DNA from: Paenibacillus glycinis
GTDB lineage: Bacteria; Bacillota; Bacilli; Paenibacillales; Paenibacillaceae
Assembly (NCBI RefSeq): GCF_009909185.1
Contig: NZ_JAAAMV010000001.1
Location: 620,001 to 684,000 of the forward strand
Direction of reading: 5' to 3'
DNA: 64,000 nt
Shown: piece by piece, positions 34,361-43,964 of the stretch
Layout: the number at the start of each line of letters is the position of its first letter
Position numbering within the stretch: position 1 is the first letter of the stretch
The notes under the pieces: model-generated
What the model was told of the DNA's origin: nothing
The model's database searches: none
The model's input: the letters and a program-made list of their open reading frames with translations, nothing else
Translations under genes and position numbers: made by a program

Positions 34361-37300
34361 TCACATCGTCTCGAGCTCGACCGAGCTTCCTTTGCCGAAA
34401 GGCTCGGACGGCGTCACGATCAGCCTGCGCGGCAGCCTTGCGCGCAGCTCCGGCACGTGGCTGATGACGCCGACCGCCAGCGTCTCGTTATGCAGCTTCT
34501 CGAGCGCGGTGATGACGGTATCGAGCAGCTCGGGATCCAACGTGCCGAAGCCTTCGTCGAGAAAGAAGAATTGCAGCGGATACTTGCCTCTGAGCTGGAT
34601 TTGCCCCGAAAGCGCGAGCGCCAGCGCCAGCGACGCGAGGAACGTCTCCCCGCCGGACAGCGTCGAGACCGGACGCCGGATGCCGCCGCCGGCATCGTCG
34701 CGGATGACGAAGCCGCCACCGGCGTCGACCTCCAGCGCATAGCGGCGCTTGGTGAGGAACCCAAGCCGCTCGGACGCGGCCCTGCACACCTGGATCAGCT
34801 GTTCCTCCGCGACGTATTCCACGAACGCGTTGCCCCGGAAAACGGTCTGCAGCGATTTCAGCCTGCCCGTCAGCCGATCCATCTCCGCCCGCTTCGCCTC
34901 CAGCGCGTTCCAGCGTTCCTGCTTGCCCTTGAGCGACTCCAGATCCCGTTCCGCCTTCGCGGCGGATTGCAGGCATAGGTCGTTCTCCGCCCGGTGCAGC
35001 CGAAGCGCGTCGGCGGACGCTTCCCACTCTCCCTCGGTCAGCGTACGGCCGCCGAGCTGATCGCGCAGCAGGCCGACCTGCGCCGACAGCTGCTGTTCTT
35101 CCTCCCGGTGCCGGGCAACGATGTCCGCGATCGCGGCCTGCTGGCCCAGCATGGGCTCCAGCGCGGTCGCTTCGTCCGCGCTGCCGAACGGCGAACGCGC
35201 CAGCGCCGCATCCCTTTCCCCGGCGGCCTCCATGTGCCGGTCCGCCGCGGCGCGTTCCGCCTCCGCCGCCCCCGTCCGCAGCTCGGACGCCTGCTGCAGC
35301 GCCTGCTGCGCGGCTTCGTGACGCTGCGTAAGCAGCACGGTCCTGGCGCGAAGCTCCGCCAGCTCTTGCTCGGCCTCCTGAAGAAGCCGTACGGCCGACT
35401 GGCCGCCCGTAATCGCGGCCGCCTGCTCCCGCTTCTCCGCGAGCTGCTGCCGTTGCCCGGCGAGCGTGGCCGCAAGCTGAACGGCTTCCAGCTGCGCTTC
35501 CTGAGCAAGCCTGCCGCTCTCCTGCTGCGTGCGCGCCGTCTCCTCGATATAAGTGACGCTTCGTTCCAATCGGGTTCGCAGCTCGTCCGCCGCCGCTTCC
35601 CGGGCATCGAGCGCCTGCAGCGCTTCTTCCGCTTCCTGCGGCCGGAGCTCGCCGCCGATCTGCGCCCGCCACTCGGCAAGTTCGCGATCGAGCGCGTCCC
35701 GGCATTGATCGTACTGTCCCTGCGCGCGGCCGGCCAGCGCGTCTTGGGTCGCATACGCCGATGCGCCCTGTTCCAGCCGGCGCTCCGTCTCCGCATAGCG
35801 GATTCGGGCCGACGCGGCCGCCTTCTCGCCGGCGGCAAGCTGCCGGGCATTGACGTCCGTCAGCTCCTGCACGAGATCGAGCGCTCGCCGAAAATGCTCC
35901 AGCGCCTCCGCGTGCTGCGCGGATTCGGCCGGTTCCAACGGATCCAGGTCTTGCGTCCGGCTCGCGAGCGCGGATTCGGCCGTCGCCGCGACCTCCCGGA
36001 GGAGAAGCTCGGCCGACGGCCAAGAATCGGCGTCCATCGCACCGGGAAGCTCGTGGCGATCTGCGCCCTGTACCGTCTCCAGCAGCCGTTCCGCGGCAGC
36101 TTCCGCTCTCGCCTGCAGCGGAGACAGCTCGAGCTGAAGCTGCCGGTGCCGGCCGCTCAGCTCTTCCCAAGCCTGCAGCAGCTTATCCGCCGATTCCGCA
36201 GGCTCGTTCTGCGAGGCATGGCGGCCGTGATGATCATAGGAACCGCAGACCGGGCAAGGTTCTCCGTCGCGAAGGTCCGCGGCCAACGCGGCGGCCAATT
36301 CCATGCGCTGCTGCTCGCGCTGATCGCGGCGGGCGCGTTCCGACCACTTCGGAAGCGCCGCTCCCAGCGGATGCAGCTTCTCCGTTATATAAGCGAGCAG
36401 GCTGCGGATCGGGAGCAATTGTTCGGCTTGGCCCCTTAACGCCGCATGAGCCTCCCTCTGCTCCGTTCGGATCGCGCCGTGCGCGAGCTTGGCTTGTTCG
36501 CGGCGTTCCGAAGCCGCGGCCAGCTCCGCCTGCGCGGCATCCGCTTGCGCGGAAAGCTGATTGAACTGCTGCAGCCTCTTGGTCAGCGTGCCGCGCCGCT
36601 CCCGGTCCGCGGCGGTCAGCTCCGCCGTTCTGAGCTCGCCGCGCAGCTCCGCCTGCTTGGCGGCCGCGCGGCCGAGCATTTCCTGCGCCTTGGCCGCCTG
36701 CTCGCCATAGGCGCGCTGCCGCTCCGCGGCTTCGCCGGCGCGCTGCTCGACGGCCGCGGCATCGGCCGCAAGCTCGGCGGCTTCGCGCTCGAGGCGCTGG
36801 GCGCCCGCAAGCTGGTCGAGCCGCAGCGCCAGGCGCGGCTCGCCGGCCGCGGCTTCGGCGGCGGCCGCCGTCCACGCGGCGGCTGCGGCCGTGGCCGCCT
36901 CCAGCCGTGCGGCATGCGCCTGCACGGCGGCCTCGCGGCGCGAAGCGGCAGCGCGCAGCGCCGCTTCGGCCGCGCCGGCGGCGGCGAGCGCCGGCAGCAG
37001 CCGCTCCGCCGCCGCGAGGCGCTGCAGCTCGCGCTCCAGCTCCGCGACGCGCGGAGCGTCCGCCTGCAGCTTCGCGTGCAGCGCTTCCTTCTCGCGCAGC
37101 GCCAGCAAGCGCTCGCGCACGTGCACGCGCTCCGCGTGCAGCCGCTCCGCTTCCGCGAGCGCGGCCCGCGCGTTCGCGGCAGCCGCTGCCGCTTCGCGGT
37201 AACGGGCCGCCGCCGCATCCACCGCGGCGGCCGAAGCGTCGCCGAGGCCAAGCTGCTCGGCCGCCGCCTCCTGGAGCGCGGCTTCCGCCGCTTTCATGCG

Positions 37301-37870
37301 CTGGCTGAGCTTCAGCGCCAGCCCGTCGCCGAACCGCTCCAAATGGAACAGCCGCTGCAGCATCGAGCGCCGATCCTTGCCGGTCAGCGACAGAAACTCG
37401 GCGAACTTCCCCTGCGGGAGCACGACCGCCCGCGTGAAGTCCTGCATGTTCAGGCCGATGTGGGTCTCCACGCAGCGCGTGACGTCGGCCAGCTTGTCCG
37501 CGATCACGACGTCGCCGGCTTCCGTCACCTCCACGAAGCGGCTCAGCGTGTTGCTGACGGACACGTCGCCGCCGCGCTTGAACTGCCGTTCCACGCGGTA
37601 GCGTTTCCGCTCGCCGGCCCCCGCGAGATCGAAGGTGAACGCGACCGCGAGCGTTTTCTCCGCTTGGTTCATGATTCCCTGCGTGCCGCCGGCCGCGCGT
37701 TCGACTTTGCCGTACAGCGCGAGCGTCACGGCGTCCAGGATGCTGGACTTGCCGCTGCCCGTCGGACCGAATATCCCGAATACGCCCGCTTCGCACAGCC
37801 GTTCGAAATCGACCTCCTGCGTTTCGCGGTAGCTTTGCAGACCGCTCAATCGAAGCCATATCGGTTTCAT
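34361..37870 (-). CDS. sbcC: SbcC, SMC-like subunit of the SbcCD nuclease
   Basis: A 1169-residue Rad50-type ATPase. Walker A GPTGSGKS is at 35-42. Long coiled coils, very rich in Ala, Arg, Glu and Gln, flank a zinc hook CPVC (C539, C542). The C-terminal ATPase half carries the signature VSTLSGGETFLAS and Walker B FFFLDEGFGTLD. With SbcD it opens DNA hairpins and processes double-strand ends. Its ATG overlaps the sbcD stop by 4 nt (ATGA). The coiled-coil DNA (about 36.6-37.3 kb) is strongly G+C-biased, which generates very long antisense open frames that are not genes. Confidence 0.95.
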   Translation of the reverse strand: MKPIWLRLSGLQSYRETQEVDFERLCEAGVFGIFGPTGSGKSSILDAVTLALYGKVERAAGGTQGIMNQAEKTLAVAFTFDLAGAGERKRYRVERQFKRGGDVSVSNTLSRFVEVTEAGDVVIADKLADVTRCVETHIGLNMQDFTRAVVLPQGKFAEFLSLTGKDRRSMLQRLFHLERFGDGLALKLSQRMKAAEAALQEAAAEQLGLGDASAAAVDAAAARYREAAAAAANARAALAEAERLHAERVHVRERLLALREKEALHAKLQADAPRVAELERELQRLAAAERLLPALAAAGAAEAALRAAASRREAAVQAHAARLEAATAAAAAWTAAAAEAAAGEPRLALRLDQLAGAQRLEREAAELAADAAAVEQRAGEAAERQRAYGEQAAKAQEMLGRAAAKQAELRGELRTAELTAADRERRGTLTKRLQQFNQLSAQADAAQAELAAASERREQAKLAHGAIRTEQREAHAALRGQAEQLLPIRSLLAYITEKLHPLGAALPKWSERARRDQREQQRMELAAALAADLRDGEPCPVCGSYDHHGRHASQNEPAESADKLLQAWEELSGRHRQLQLELSPLQARAEAAAERLLETVQGADRHELPGAMDADSWPSAELLLREVAATAESALASRTQDLDPLEPAESAQHAEALEHFRRALDLVQELTDVNARQLAAGEKAAASARIRYAETERRLEQGASAYATQDALAGRAQGQYDQCRDALDRELAEWRAQIGGELRPQEAEEALQALDAREAAADELRTRLERSVTYIEETARTQQESGRLAQEAQLEAVQLAATLAGQRQQLAEKREQAAAITGGQSAVRLLQEAEQELAELRARTVLLTQRHEAAQQALQQASELRTGAAEAERAAADRHMEAAGERDAALARSPFGSADEATALEPMLGQQAAIADIVARHREEEQQLSAQVGLLRDQLGGRTLTEGEWEASADALRLHRAENDLCLQSAAKAERDLESLKGKQERWNALEAKRAEMDRLTGRLKSLQTVFRGNAFVEYVAEEQLIQVCRAASERLGFLTKRRYALEVDAGGGFVIRDDAGGGIRRPVSTLSGGETFLASLALALALSGQIQLRGKYPLQFFFLDEGFGTLDPELLDTVITALEKLHNETLAVGVISHVPELRARLPRRLIVTPSEPFGKGSSVELETM

Positions 37871-39099
37871 GCGCTTTCGCCTCCCGCGTACGATCCGCCG
37901 CCGCCTTCGCCTTCGGGAGAAGCCGGCGCTTCATCGTCTTCGTCTTCCGCGATCAGCTCGAGGAACAGTCGAACCGTCTCCGCGTCCGGCTCGCCGCCTC
38001 CGGTCTGCCGCGAGAAGAAGCGGCGAAACAGTTCCTCGGCCGGCATCTGCTCCCGCGAGCGGGCATCCAATTCGATCGTTTCCGCCGTTTCCGGATAAAC
38101 GGGCCGGATATGTACAAGACCTTCATGCTGCCGGCGAAGCTGCTGGATATGCTGCAGCGTCATCGCCTCCGTCATATGGACGCTGAGATCGATCCACGCC
38201 CTGGCGTCGCGTCCTTCCTCCAGCCAGGCGGTGACCTCGGCGATTCCGCCCTTGGCGTTCCAGCTGACCAACGGCCGGCCGGAATTCAGGTGGATTTGCC
38301 GCGGAACGACGGGATCGCCGGGCGCGGCGTCGAAGACCGTCACGGCCTTCGCGTAATCCGCCTCCGAGAAGCTGTACGCGAGCGGCGATCCGCTGTAGCG
38401 CATCGTCTCGTCGCCGGCCACGCGCTGCGGACGATGCAGATGGCCGAGCGCCACGTACTGCGCCCCGATCCGCAGCGCGGACGGGTCCACCGTATACGCG
38501 CCGCCGATCTGAATCGGCCGTTCCGAGTCCGTCTCCAGGCCGCCCAGCACGTAAATATGACTCATGGCCAAATTGACCGTATCGCCGCGGAAAGCCGTGC
38601 CGAGCTGCTGCATCAGCCGCCCGACGCGCTCCGAATACGCGCTTCGCAGCTGCCCTTCGTCCGTCGCTTCGCTCAGCAGCTCGCGCAGGCGCGACTCCGA
38701 CGGATACGGCAGCGCGGCGATGACCGCCTGCTCGCCCGTCCGCGGCACGTCGACGACGAGCGGCCGATCCGTCGGCATGCCGACCAGCCGGATGCCGCTG
38801 CGCGCGACAAGCGGCGCGGAGGCGGATACCCGGTCCGGATGATCGTGGTTGCCCGCGATCACGGCGATCGTCCGCCGGCCGCCGTCCGCGAGTCTCGCGA
38901 CGGCTTCATAGAACAGTCCCTCCGCCGCGGCGGGCGGATTGACGGAATCGTACACGTCGCCGGCGAGCAGCACGAGATCGATGCCTTCGTCCTGCGCCAG
39001 CGCGGCGAGCTCGTCGACGAAAGCCGCTTGTTCCTCGATTCGGCTCCGGCCTTCGAGCGAACGCCCGAAATGCCAGTCGGCCGTATGCAATATGCGCAT
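37867..39099 (-). CDS. sbcD: SbcD, Mre11-type nuclease subunit
   Basis: A 410-residue metallophosphoesterase nuclease from the ATG at 39099 behind GGGGGAACG. Motifs in order: HTADWHFGR, AGDVYDSVNPP, AGNHDHPDR, MSHIYVLGG and ALGHLHRPQ, which supply the two-metal site. The C-terminal tail (after about 380) is acidic and Gly-rich. It works with SbcC on DNA ends and hairpins. It follows addA by 26 nt and overlaps sbcC by 4 nt, so addB-addA-sbcD-sbcC form one operon. The frame extends upstream to 39261 inside addA, which is rejected. Confidence 0.95.
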   Translation of the reverse strand: MRILHTADWHFGRSLEGRSRIEEQAAFVDELAALAQDEGIDLVLLAGDVYDSVNPPAAAEGLFYEAVARLADGGRRTIAVIAGNHDHPDRVSASAPLVARSGIRLVGMPTDRPLVVDVPRTGEQAVIAALPYPSESRLRELLSEATDEGQLRSAYSERVGRLMQQLGTAFRGDTVNLAMSHIYVLGGLETDSERPIQIGGAYTVDPSALRIGAQYVALGHLHRPQRVAGDETMRYSGSPLAYSFSEADYAKAVTVFDAAPGDPVVPRQIHLNSGRPLVSWNAKGGIAEVTAWLEEGRDARAWIDLSVHMTEAMTLQHIQQLRRQHEGLVHIRPVYPETAETIELDARSREQMPAEELFRRFFSRQTGGGEPDAETVRLFLELIAEDEDDEAPASPEGEGGGGSYAGGESA

Positions 39100-39125
39100 G
39101 ATTATTCGTTCCCCCGTCCTGTGGT

Positions 39126-42100
39126 CTAAAACAATTTGACGGCTTTGCCGCCGTCCAGGAAATACACGTAACACTCGTCGACTTTCCGTCCGATGATCGA
39201 CGCGATCGCCTCCGCGTACAGCGACAATTGGAAGCGGTGGCGCTCGGCCGCCTCTTCCCACCGTCCCATGCGGACGCGGTCGGTTTTGTAATCCAGCAGC
39301 ACCAGCCCGCGTTCATCCCGGAACAAACAGTCGATGACGCCTTGGATCAGAATCGGTTCCGCGCCTACGCCGGTTGAAAGGGACGGATAGACGCGGCCGG
39401 CCGGAAGCGTGCAGCTGAACGGCGTTTCCCGCCGGATCCAGGGCGCCGCGAGCAGCCGGCGGCCGATCTCCTGCGCGAAGAAAGAAGCCGTTCCCGCGAC
39501 GTCCACGGCGTCCGCCTGCTGCCTCGTGAGCATCCTCCGCTCCACCAGGCCGGAGATCGTGCGGGTTACCGTCTCCTCCGTCACGTCGCCCTCCCCGTCC
39601 AACGGGATGTGCTGCATCACGAGATGACTGACCGTTCCCCGTTCGGCGGGCGTAAGCGAGGCTTCTTCCATGAATCGCGGACGCCGCAGGCGGAACGTGT
39701 ACTCCCCGCCGCTCGGTACGCGCGCGGGGGCAGCTTCTTCGTGAGGCAGCGCGTCCCGAGCGGACTCGCGCGCGTCGCGCTGTTCGCTGACCCGGTGCTC
39801 CGCGTCGCTCGGTTCTGACGGATCGAGTTCGCCAAAATCGAAGCTCACCTGTTCAACCGTCCCTCCAGCCGCCATATCCTCCGAATACGAAGGATGCTCG
39901 CCGTTCAGGGTCGTCTTCTCCCGCTCGAAGCCGAGCGGAGAGCGAGCGTCCGGAACGGCTCCTATAACCCGATCCGCGGCTTGGTCGGGGCTGGAATCAG
40001 ACCCTTCTTCCTGCGACAGCGCAACCTGACCATCCGCGCCGCCTGCCGAACCGTTCCCGCCTGCCGCCTCCGGCAGCATGAGCGCGTCCTCGTCTAGCCC
40101 GACTTCCGCATGGAGCCGCTTCATTTCCGTCACTGACGTTTTGGCTGCGGTCAGCGCAGCTTCCGCGAACGGATATCGCCAGCTGAGCCGCCGGTCGATT
40201 TCGGCCGCCGCGGCAGGATCTCCGTCATCCTCGATCAACGCCAGCTGCTGCACGGCGGTCATGCGATCCGTGAAGGCGGCCCTTGCCGCTTCGTCCGTTT
40301 CCGAGCCGGCCGCCGCTTCCAGGCCGAGCACGGACGCAGGGACGACCGAGGTCCGCCAATTTCCGAACGGAACCACGTTAACTTCGGCCGCCGTCCTCGC
40401 CTGAACTAAGAATTCGTCTGCGTGCCGCGCAATCTGCGACGCGTGGCTTTCGCCGAAGCCGTCCGCCGCGGTTTCCGCTTTGCCGCCGTCCTGCTGTTCG
40501 AATAAGAAATCCGATGCGATGTCAGAGCGTCCCTCGGGTTCCGCAGACATCCTAGCTTCAGCCGACTGCCCGGGCTCCGTACGATGCTGGCCATTCTCGG
40601 TTTGCGCGATGACGGCGTCCTCGGCGGCGTTCTCCTCCCCGCTCCTCGGTGGCGCTGGCGAAAACTCCCCTGCTACCGTTACGTCTTCGTCTGGCGCAAG
40701 CTTCGCTTGAACCCCGCTTTCAACGGTGACGGGAATTCCCGCGCCCATCGCGAGCGGGCCGAGCCAGTCGAGGAAGCGTCCGGCGCCCGCGATCCGGAAA
40801 TCCGGAAGCCGCCCCTGCGCATCGAGCGCGGACTGCCAGCGCTGCAGCTGCTTGGCGGCGTCGCCGACCGTGCCGACGAGGAACATCTTTTCCTTCGGGC
40901 GGGTCAAGGCGACATACAGAATCCGCATTTCTTCGGCAAGCGATTCCATGCCGAGCCGCTGACGGATCGCAAGGTACGGCAGCGTAGGATAAGCGACCCG
41001 CAGCTCCGTATCGACGAAGCGCGGACCGAAGCCGAGCTGCTTATGCATGAGGAATGGACTATGCAGGTCTCTCCGGTTGAACGACTTGCCAAGGCCGGCC
41101 GCGAACACGACCGGGAATTCGAGTCCTTTGCTCTTATGAATGGACATGATGCGCACGACGTCCTCCTGCTCGCCCAGCGCCCGGGCGGTGCCGAGATCGC
41201 CGCCGCTCTCCCGCATCCGGTCGATGAACCGGAGGAATCGGAACAATCCGCGCAGCGTCGTCGCCTCGTATTGACGCGTGCGGTCGTGGAGCGCGCGCAG
41301 GTTGGCCTGCCGCTGCAGGCCGCCGGTCATGCCGCCGACCAGGTCGTAATACCCCGTTTCCCGGTAAATGCGCCACAACAGGTCCGCCAGCGAGCCCTGC
41401 CGAGCTTCGTTGCGCCACGCTTCGAGCGCTTCGAGGAATCGGCCGAGCTTACCCCTAGTCTCCTGCGGTACCGAGTCGTTGTCCGCGGCCGTTCGAACCG
41501 CTTCGAAGTACGGCGCCCTTCCTCCGGCGATGCGGATCAAGGCCAGCTCCTCCCCGGACAAGCCGACGATCGGCGAGCGCAGCGCGCCCGCAAGCGGAAT
41601 GTCCTGGTACGGGTTATCGATGACGCGCAGCAGCGAGAGCATCGTCTCGACCTCCGTCGCCTCGAAATACCCGCTGCTCAATTCCGCGTATGCCGGGATG
41701 CCCTGCTGCTGAAGCTCTTCGATGATGACCGGCGCCCACTGCTTGTCCGCCCGCAGCAGGATGACGATATCCCGCCAAGCGAGCGGACGCTTGCGGCCTT
41801 TCTTGCCGTCGTAAACGAGGAACGGCTCCTCCGCCATGCCGTCCGCCGCGGCAGCGCCCTTCAGACGAAGGATCTGTCCCGCGATCCAGCGCGCTTCCAG
41901 CTGCACGGTCTGCAGCTCCTCCGCGCTGTCCGCCGGCGATTCTCCGCCCTCGGCAAATGCCGGGTCGTCGACGGATTCGCTCCGCTCTTCCCCGTCGTCG
42001 CCTTTCCCGCGATCGAGCACGGCAAACTCCACGGCATACCGCTTCGCCGATCCGCCGTCGTCCGCGGCCGGGTAAGAAGCGCCGCACACGAGCTCTGCGC

Positions 42101-43964
42101 GCGCATCGTAGTCCATCTCCGCGGCTTTCTCGCGCATGATCGCCCTGAACACCTCGTTGACGCCGTCCACGACCTCCTGCCGGGAGCGGAAATTGCGCGC
42201 CAGATCGATGCGCACGCCGTACTCCAGCTCGGAGGCGGCAATCAACTCCATCCCGGCGGAAGCTGCTTCCCCGGAGGCAGCAAGCGCCTCAAAGCGTTCT
42301 GCCTCCGATACTACTGCCTCCTCGGCATCTCCGAAGCGCGCAGTTTCATCCACGCCTGGTTCTGCGGTATTTTTAAACCGCACAGCCTCGTCCACGCCTG
42401 CTTCCCCGGCATTTCCAACCTGCTCAGCCTCAACATCCATGCCCGCTTCGCCGGCATCGCCGATCCGCCGTTCCGACGCGGCGGCGGCTTCGGGGGCAAA
42501 GACGGCCGCATGCTCCGTCGCCTCCGATGCCGAACGGTACGATTTGTATTTGCGCAGAAACAGTCCCGGCTCCGCCAAACGGAATCGGTAGATGCTCTGC
42601 TTCACGTCCCCGACCATGAACCGGTTCCCTCTGCCGGAACGGCTGATGAGCGAGACGATCGCTTCCTGGACCATGTTCGTGTCCTGGTATTCGTCGAGCA
42701 AGACCTCCTGAAACTGCTGCTGGTATTCCAGCGCCGCCGGCGACGGCAGCATCCGTTCCGGCGTAGACGCGCCGTCCCGCAAAATGCGCAGGCAATAATG
42801 CTCCATGTCGCCGAAATCGATCAAGCCTTTCTCGAGCTTGGCCCTCTCGAACCGGTCGCCGAACTGCTCCACGAGCTCGGCCAGCGTAGCCATGTACGGA
42901 GCCGATTCCCGCAGCTCCGCGACGAATTCATCCGGCGTCCGCACGAACAGCTCGTCGTTCAAGCCGCCGATCATGTCTTTCGCCCGCTCGCGCAGCTCCT
43001 TGGCCCGCTCCTGCAGCCCTTTGTCGTACGCGTCTCCGCGCTGGCTCTTCAGCTTGCCGAAGCTTGCCGCCGAGAACCCCTCGTGCCACGCTTCCCATGG
43101 CAAGCCAGCCACCTTGGCGATCAAGGTTCGGACGAGCGCCAGATCATCCTGGAGCGTCTCGCCGTACGCATCCGGTCCCGCAGGCATGCGCGCGACGTCG
43201 AGCGCCTGCTCCAGCAGGCTCTCCGCGCCCTGAAGCGTCAACGCCACGGCATCCCCCAAGCTGCCGACCCATTCGGTGCGTCCGAGCTCCGCGGCATCCC
43301 GCACGCGGAACGACGCGGCCGTCTGCCGCAGCCATGCCTTCGGCCAAGGATGGCTTTGGGCGAAATCGTACAGCTTCAGCACGAGCGCATAGAGCGGCTC
43401 GTCTCCCCGCTCGCCTCCGAAACGGTCGGCCAGCGCCAGGAAAGCCGAATCGGTTCCATGCTCGCGCTCGTCCTCGTTGTCCGGAACGGCGTACCGCTCC
43501 TCGAACAACGCGTCCAGCACGTCCATGCGCAGCAGCTCCGCTTCCGTCTCGTTGGCGATCCGAAACCCCGGGTCAAGGCCGATCAGCGAATAATACCGGC
43601 GGATAACGTCCAGGCAGAAGGAATGAAGCGTCGTGATCGACGCCCGCCCCATGAGCGCGAGCTGCCTGCGCAGATGATCGGAGTCCGGCTTCTTGTCCAG
43701 CTCCTTCTCCAGCGCGACCCGGATGCGCTCTTTCATTTCCGCGGCCGCCGCTTTCGTGAACGTCGCGACCAGCAGCCGGTCGACGTCCGTATCGTTCGCG
43801 ATCTTGCGAATGATCCGTTCGACGAGAACGGCCGTTTTGCCGGAGCCCGCCGCGGCGGCCACGAGAATGTTGCTTCCTTCCGTCACGATGGCCCGCCATT
43901 GGTCGTCCGTCCACGTGCTTCCGGCCGGCTTGGGCGGTACCCGATGTCCGTTCGTTGTCGTCAT
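39126..43964 (-). CDS. addA: AddA helicase-nuclease subunit, enlarged
   Basis: A 1612-residue UvrD-type helicase with a C-terminal PD-(D/E)XK nuclease. B. subtilis AddA has about 1230 residues, so this one is larger by nearly 380. Walker A AAAAGSGKT is at 36-44; helicase motifs LLDEYQDTNM, MVGDVKQSIYRFR and ARNFRSRQEVV follow; the nuclease core is GVIDCLFRDERGLVLL-DYKT near the end. Extra length sits in low-complexity acidic inserts at about 498-575, 1095-1195 and 1290-1420. The first contains a 14-residue tandem repeat. The ATG at 43964 overlaps the addB stop by 4 nt (ATGA). All core motifs are intact, so it should be active. Confidence 0.94.
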   Translation of the reverse strand: MTTTNGHRVPPKPAGSTWTDDQWRAIVTEGSNILVAAAAGSGKTAVLVERIIRKIANDTDVDRLLVATFTKAAAAEMKERIRVALEKELDKKPDSDHLRRQLALMGRASITTLHSFCLDVIRRYYSLIGLDPGFRIANETEAELLRMDVLDALFEERYAVPDNEDEREHGTDSAFLALADRFGGERGDEPLYALVLKLYDFAQSHPWPKAWLRQTAASFRVRDAAELGRTEWVGSLGDAVALTLQGAESLLEQALDVARMPAGPDAYGETLQDDLALVRTLIAKVAGLPWEAWHEGFSAASFGKLKSQRGDAYDKGLQERAKELRERAKDMIGGLNDELFVRTPDEFVAELRESAPYMATLAELVEQFGDRFERAKLEKGLIDFGDMEHYCLRILRDGASTPERMLPSPAALEYQQQFQEVLLDEYQDTNMVQEAIVSLISRSGRGNRFMVGDVKQSIYRFRLAEPGLFLRKYKSYRSASEATEHAAVFAPEAAAASERRIGDAGEAGMDVEAEQVGNAGEAGVDEAVRFKNTAEPGVDETARFGDAEEAVVSEAERFEALAASGEAASAGMELIAASELEYGVRIDLARNFRSRQEVVDGVNEVFRAIMREKAAEMDYDARAELVCGASYPAADDGGSAKRYAVEFAVLDRGKGDDGEERSESVDDPAFAEGGESPADSAEELQTVQLEARWIAGQILRLKGAAAADGMAEEPFLVYDGKKGRKRPLAWRDIVILLRADKQWAPVIIEELQQQGIPAYAELSSGYFEATEVETMLSLLRVIDNPYQDIPLAGALRSPIVGLSGEELALIRIAGGRAPYFEAVRTAADNDSVPQETRGKLGRFLEALEAWRNEARQGSLADLLWRIYRETGYYDLVGGMTGGLQRQANLRALHDRTRQYEATTLRGLFRFLRFIDRMRESGGDLGTARALGEQEDVVRIMSIHKSKGLEFPVVFAAGLGKSFNRRDLHSPFLMHKQLGFGPRFVDTELRVAYPTLPYLAIRQRLGMESLAEEMRILYVALTRPKEKMFLVGTVGDAAKQLQRWQSALDAQGRLPDFRIAGAGRFLDWLGPLAMGAGIPVTVESGVQAKLAPDEDVTVAGEFSPAPPRSGEENAAEDAVIAQTENGQHRTEPGQSAEARMSAEPEGRSDIASDFLFEQQDGGKAETAADGFGESHASQIARHADEFLVQARTAAEVNVVPFGNWRTSVVPASVLGLEAAAGSETDEAARAAFTDRMTAVQQLALIEDDGDPAAAAEIDRRLSWRYPFAEAALTAAKTSVTEMKRLHAEVGLDEDALMLPEAAGGNGSAGGADGQVALSQEEGSDSSPDQAADRVIGAVPDARSPLGFEREKTTLNGEHPSYSEDMAAGGTVEQVSFDFGELDPSEPSDAEHRVSEQRDARESARDALPHEEAAPARVPSGGEYTFRLRRPRFMEEASLTPAERGTVSHLVMQHIPLDGEGDVTEETVTRTISGLVERRMLTRQQADAVDVAGTASFFAQEIGRRLLAAPWIRRETPFSCTLPAGRVYPSLSTGVGAEPILIQGVIDCLFRDERGLVLLDYKTDRVRMGRWEEAAERHRFQLSLYAEAIASIIGRKVDECYVYFLDGGKAVKLF
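42291..42461 (-). repeat. Tandem 42-bp coding repeat inside addA
   Basis: Four degenerate units (15, 14, 14 and 14 codons) encode GDAGEAGMDVEAEQV, GNAGEAGVDEAVRF, KNTAEPGVDETARF and GDAEEAVVSEAERF, residues 502-558 of AddA. They lie between the VGDVKQSIYRF and ARNFRSRQ helicase motifs. Confidence 0.8.

Noticed and set aside
36446-38098. Plus-strand open frame and many Ala/Arg-rich frames over sbcC
   Set aside because: They come from the extreme G+C of the SbcC coiled-coil region and are not supported by ribosome sites.
42291-42461. Tandem repeat considered as a CRISPR-like array
   Set aside because: Units are in frame, code for protein, have no spacers and lie inside addA.
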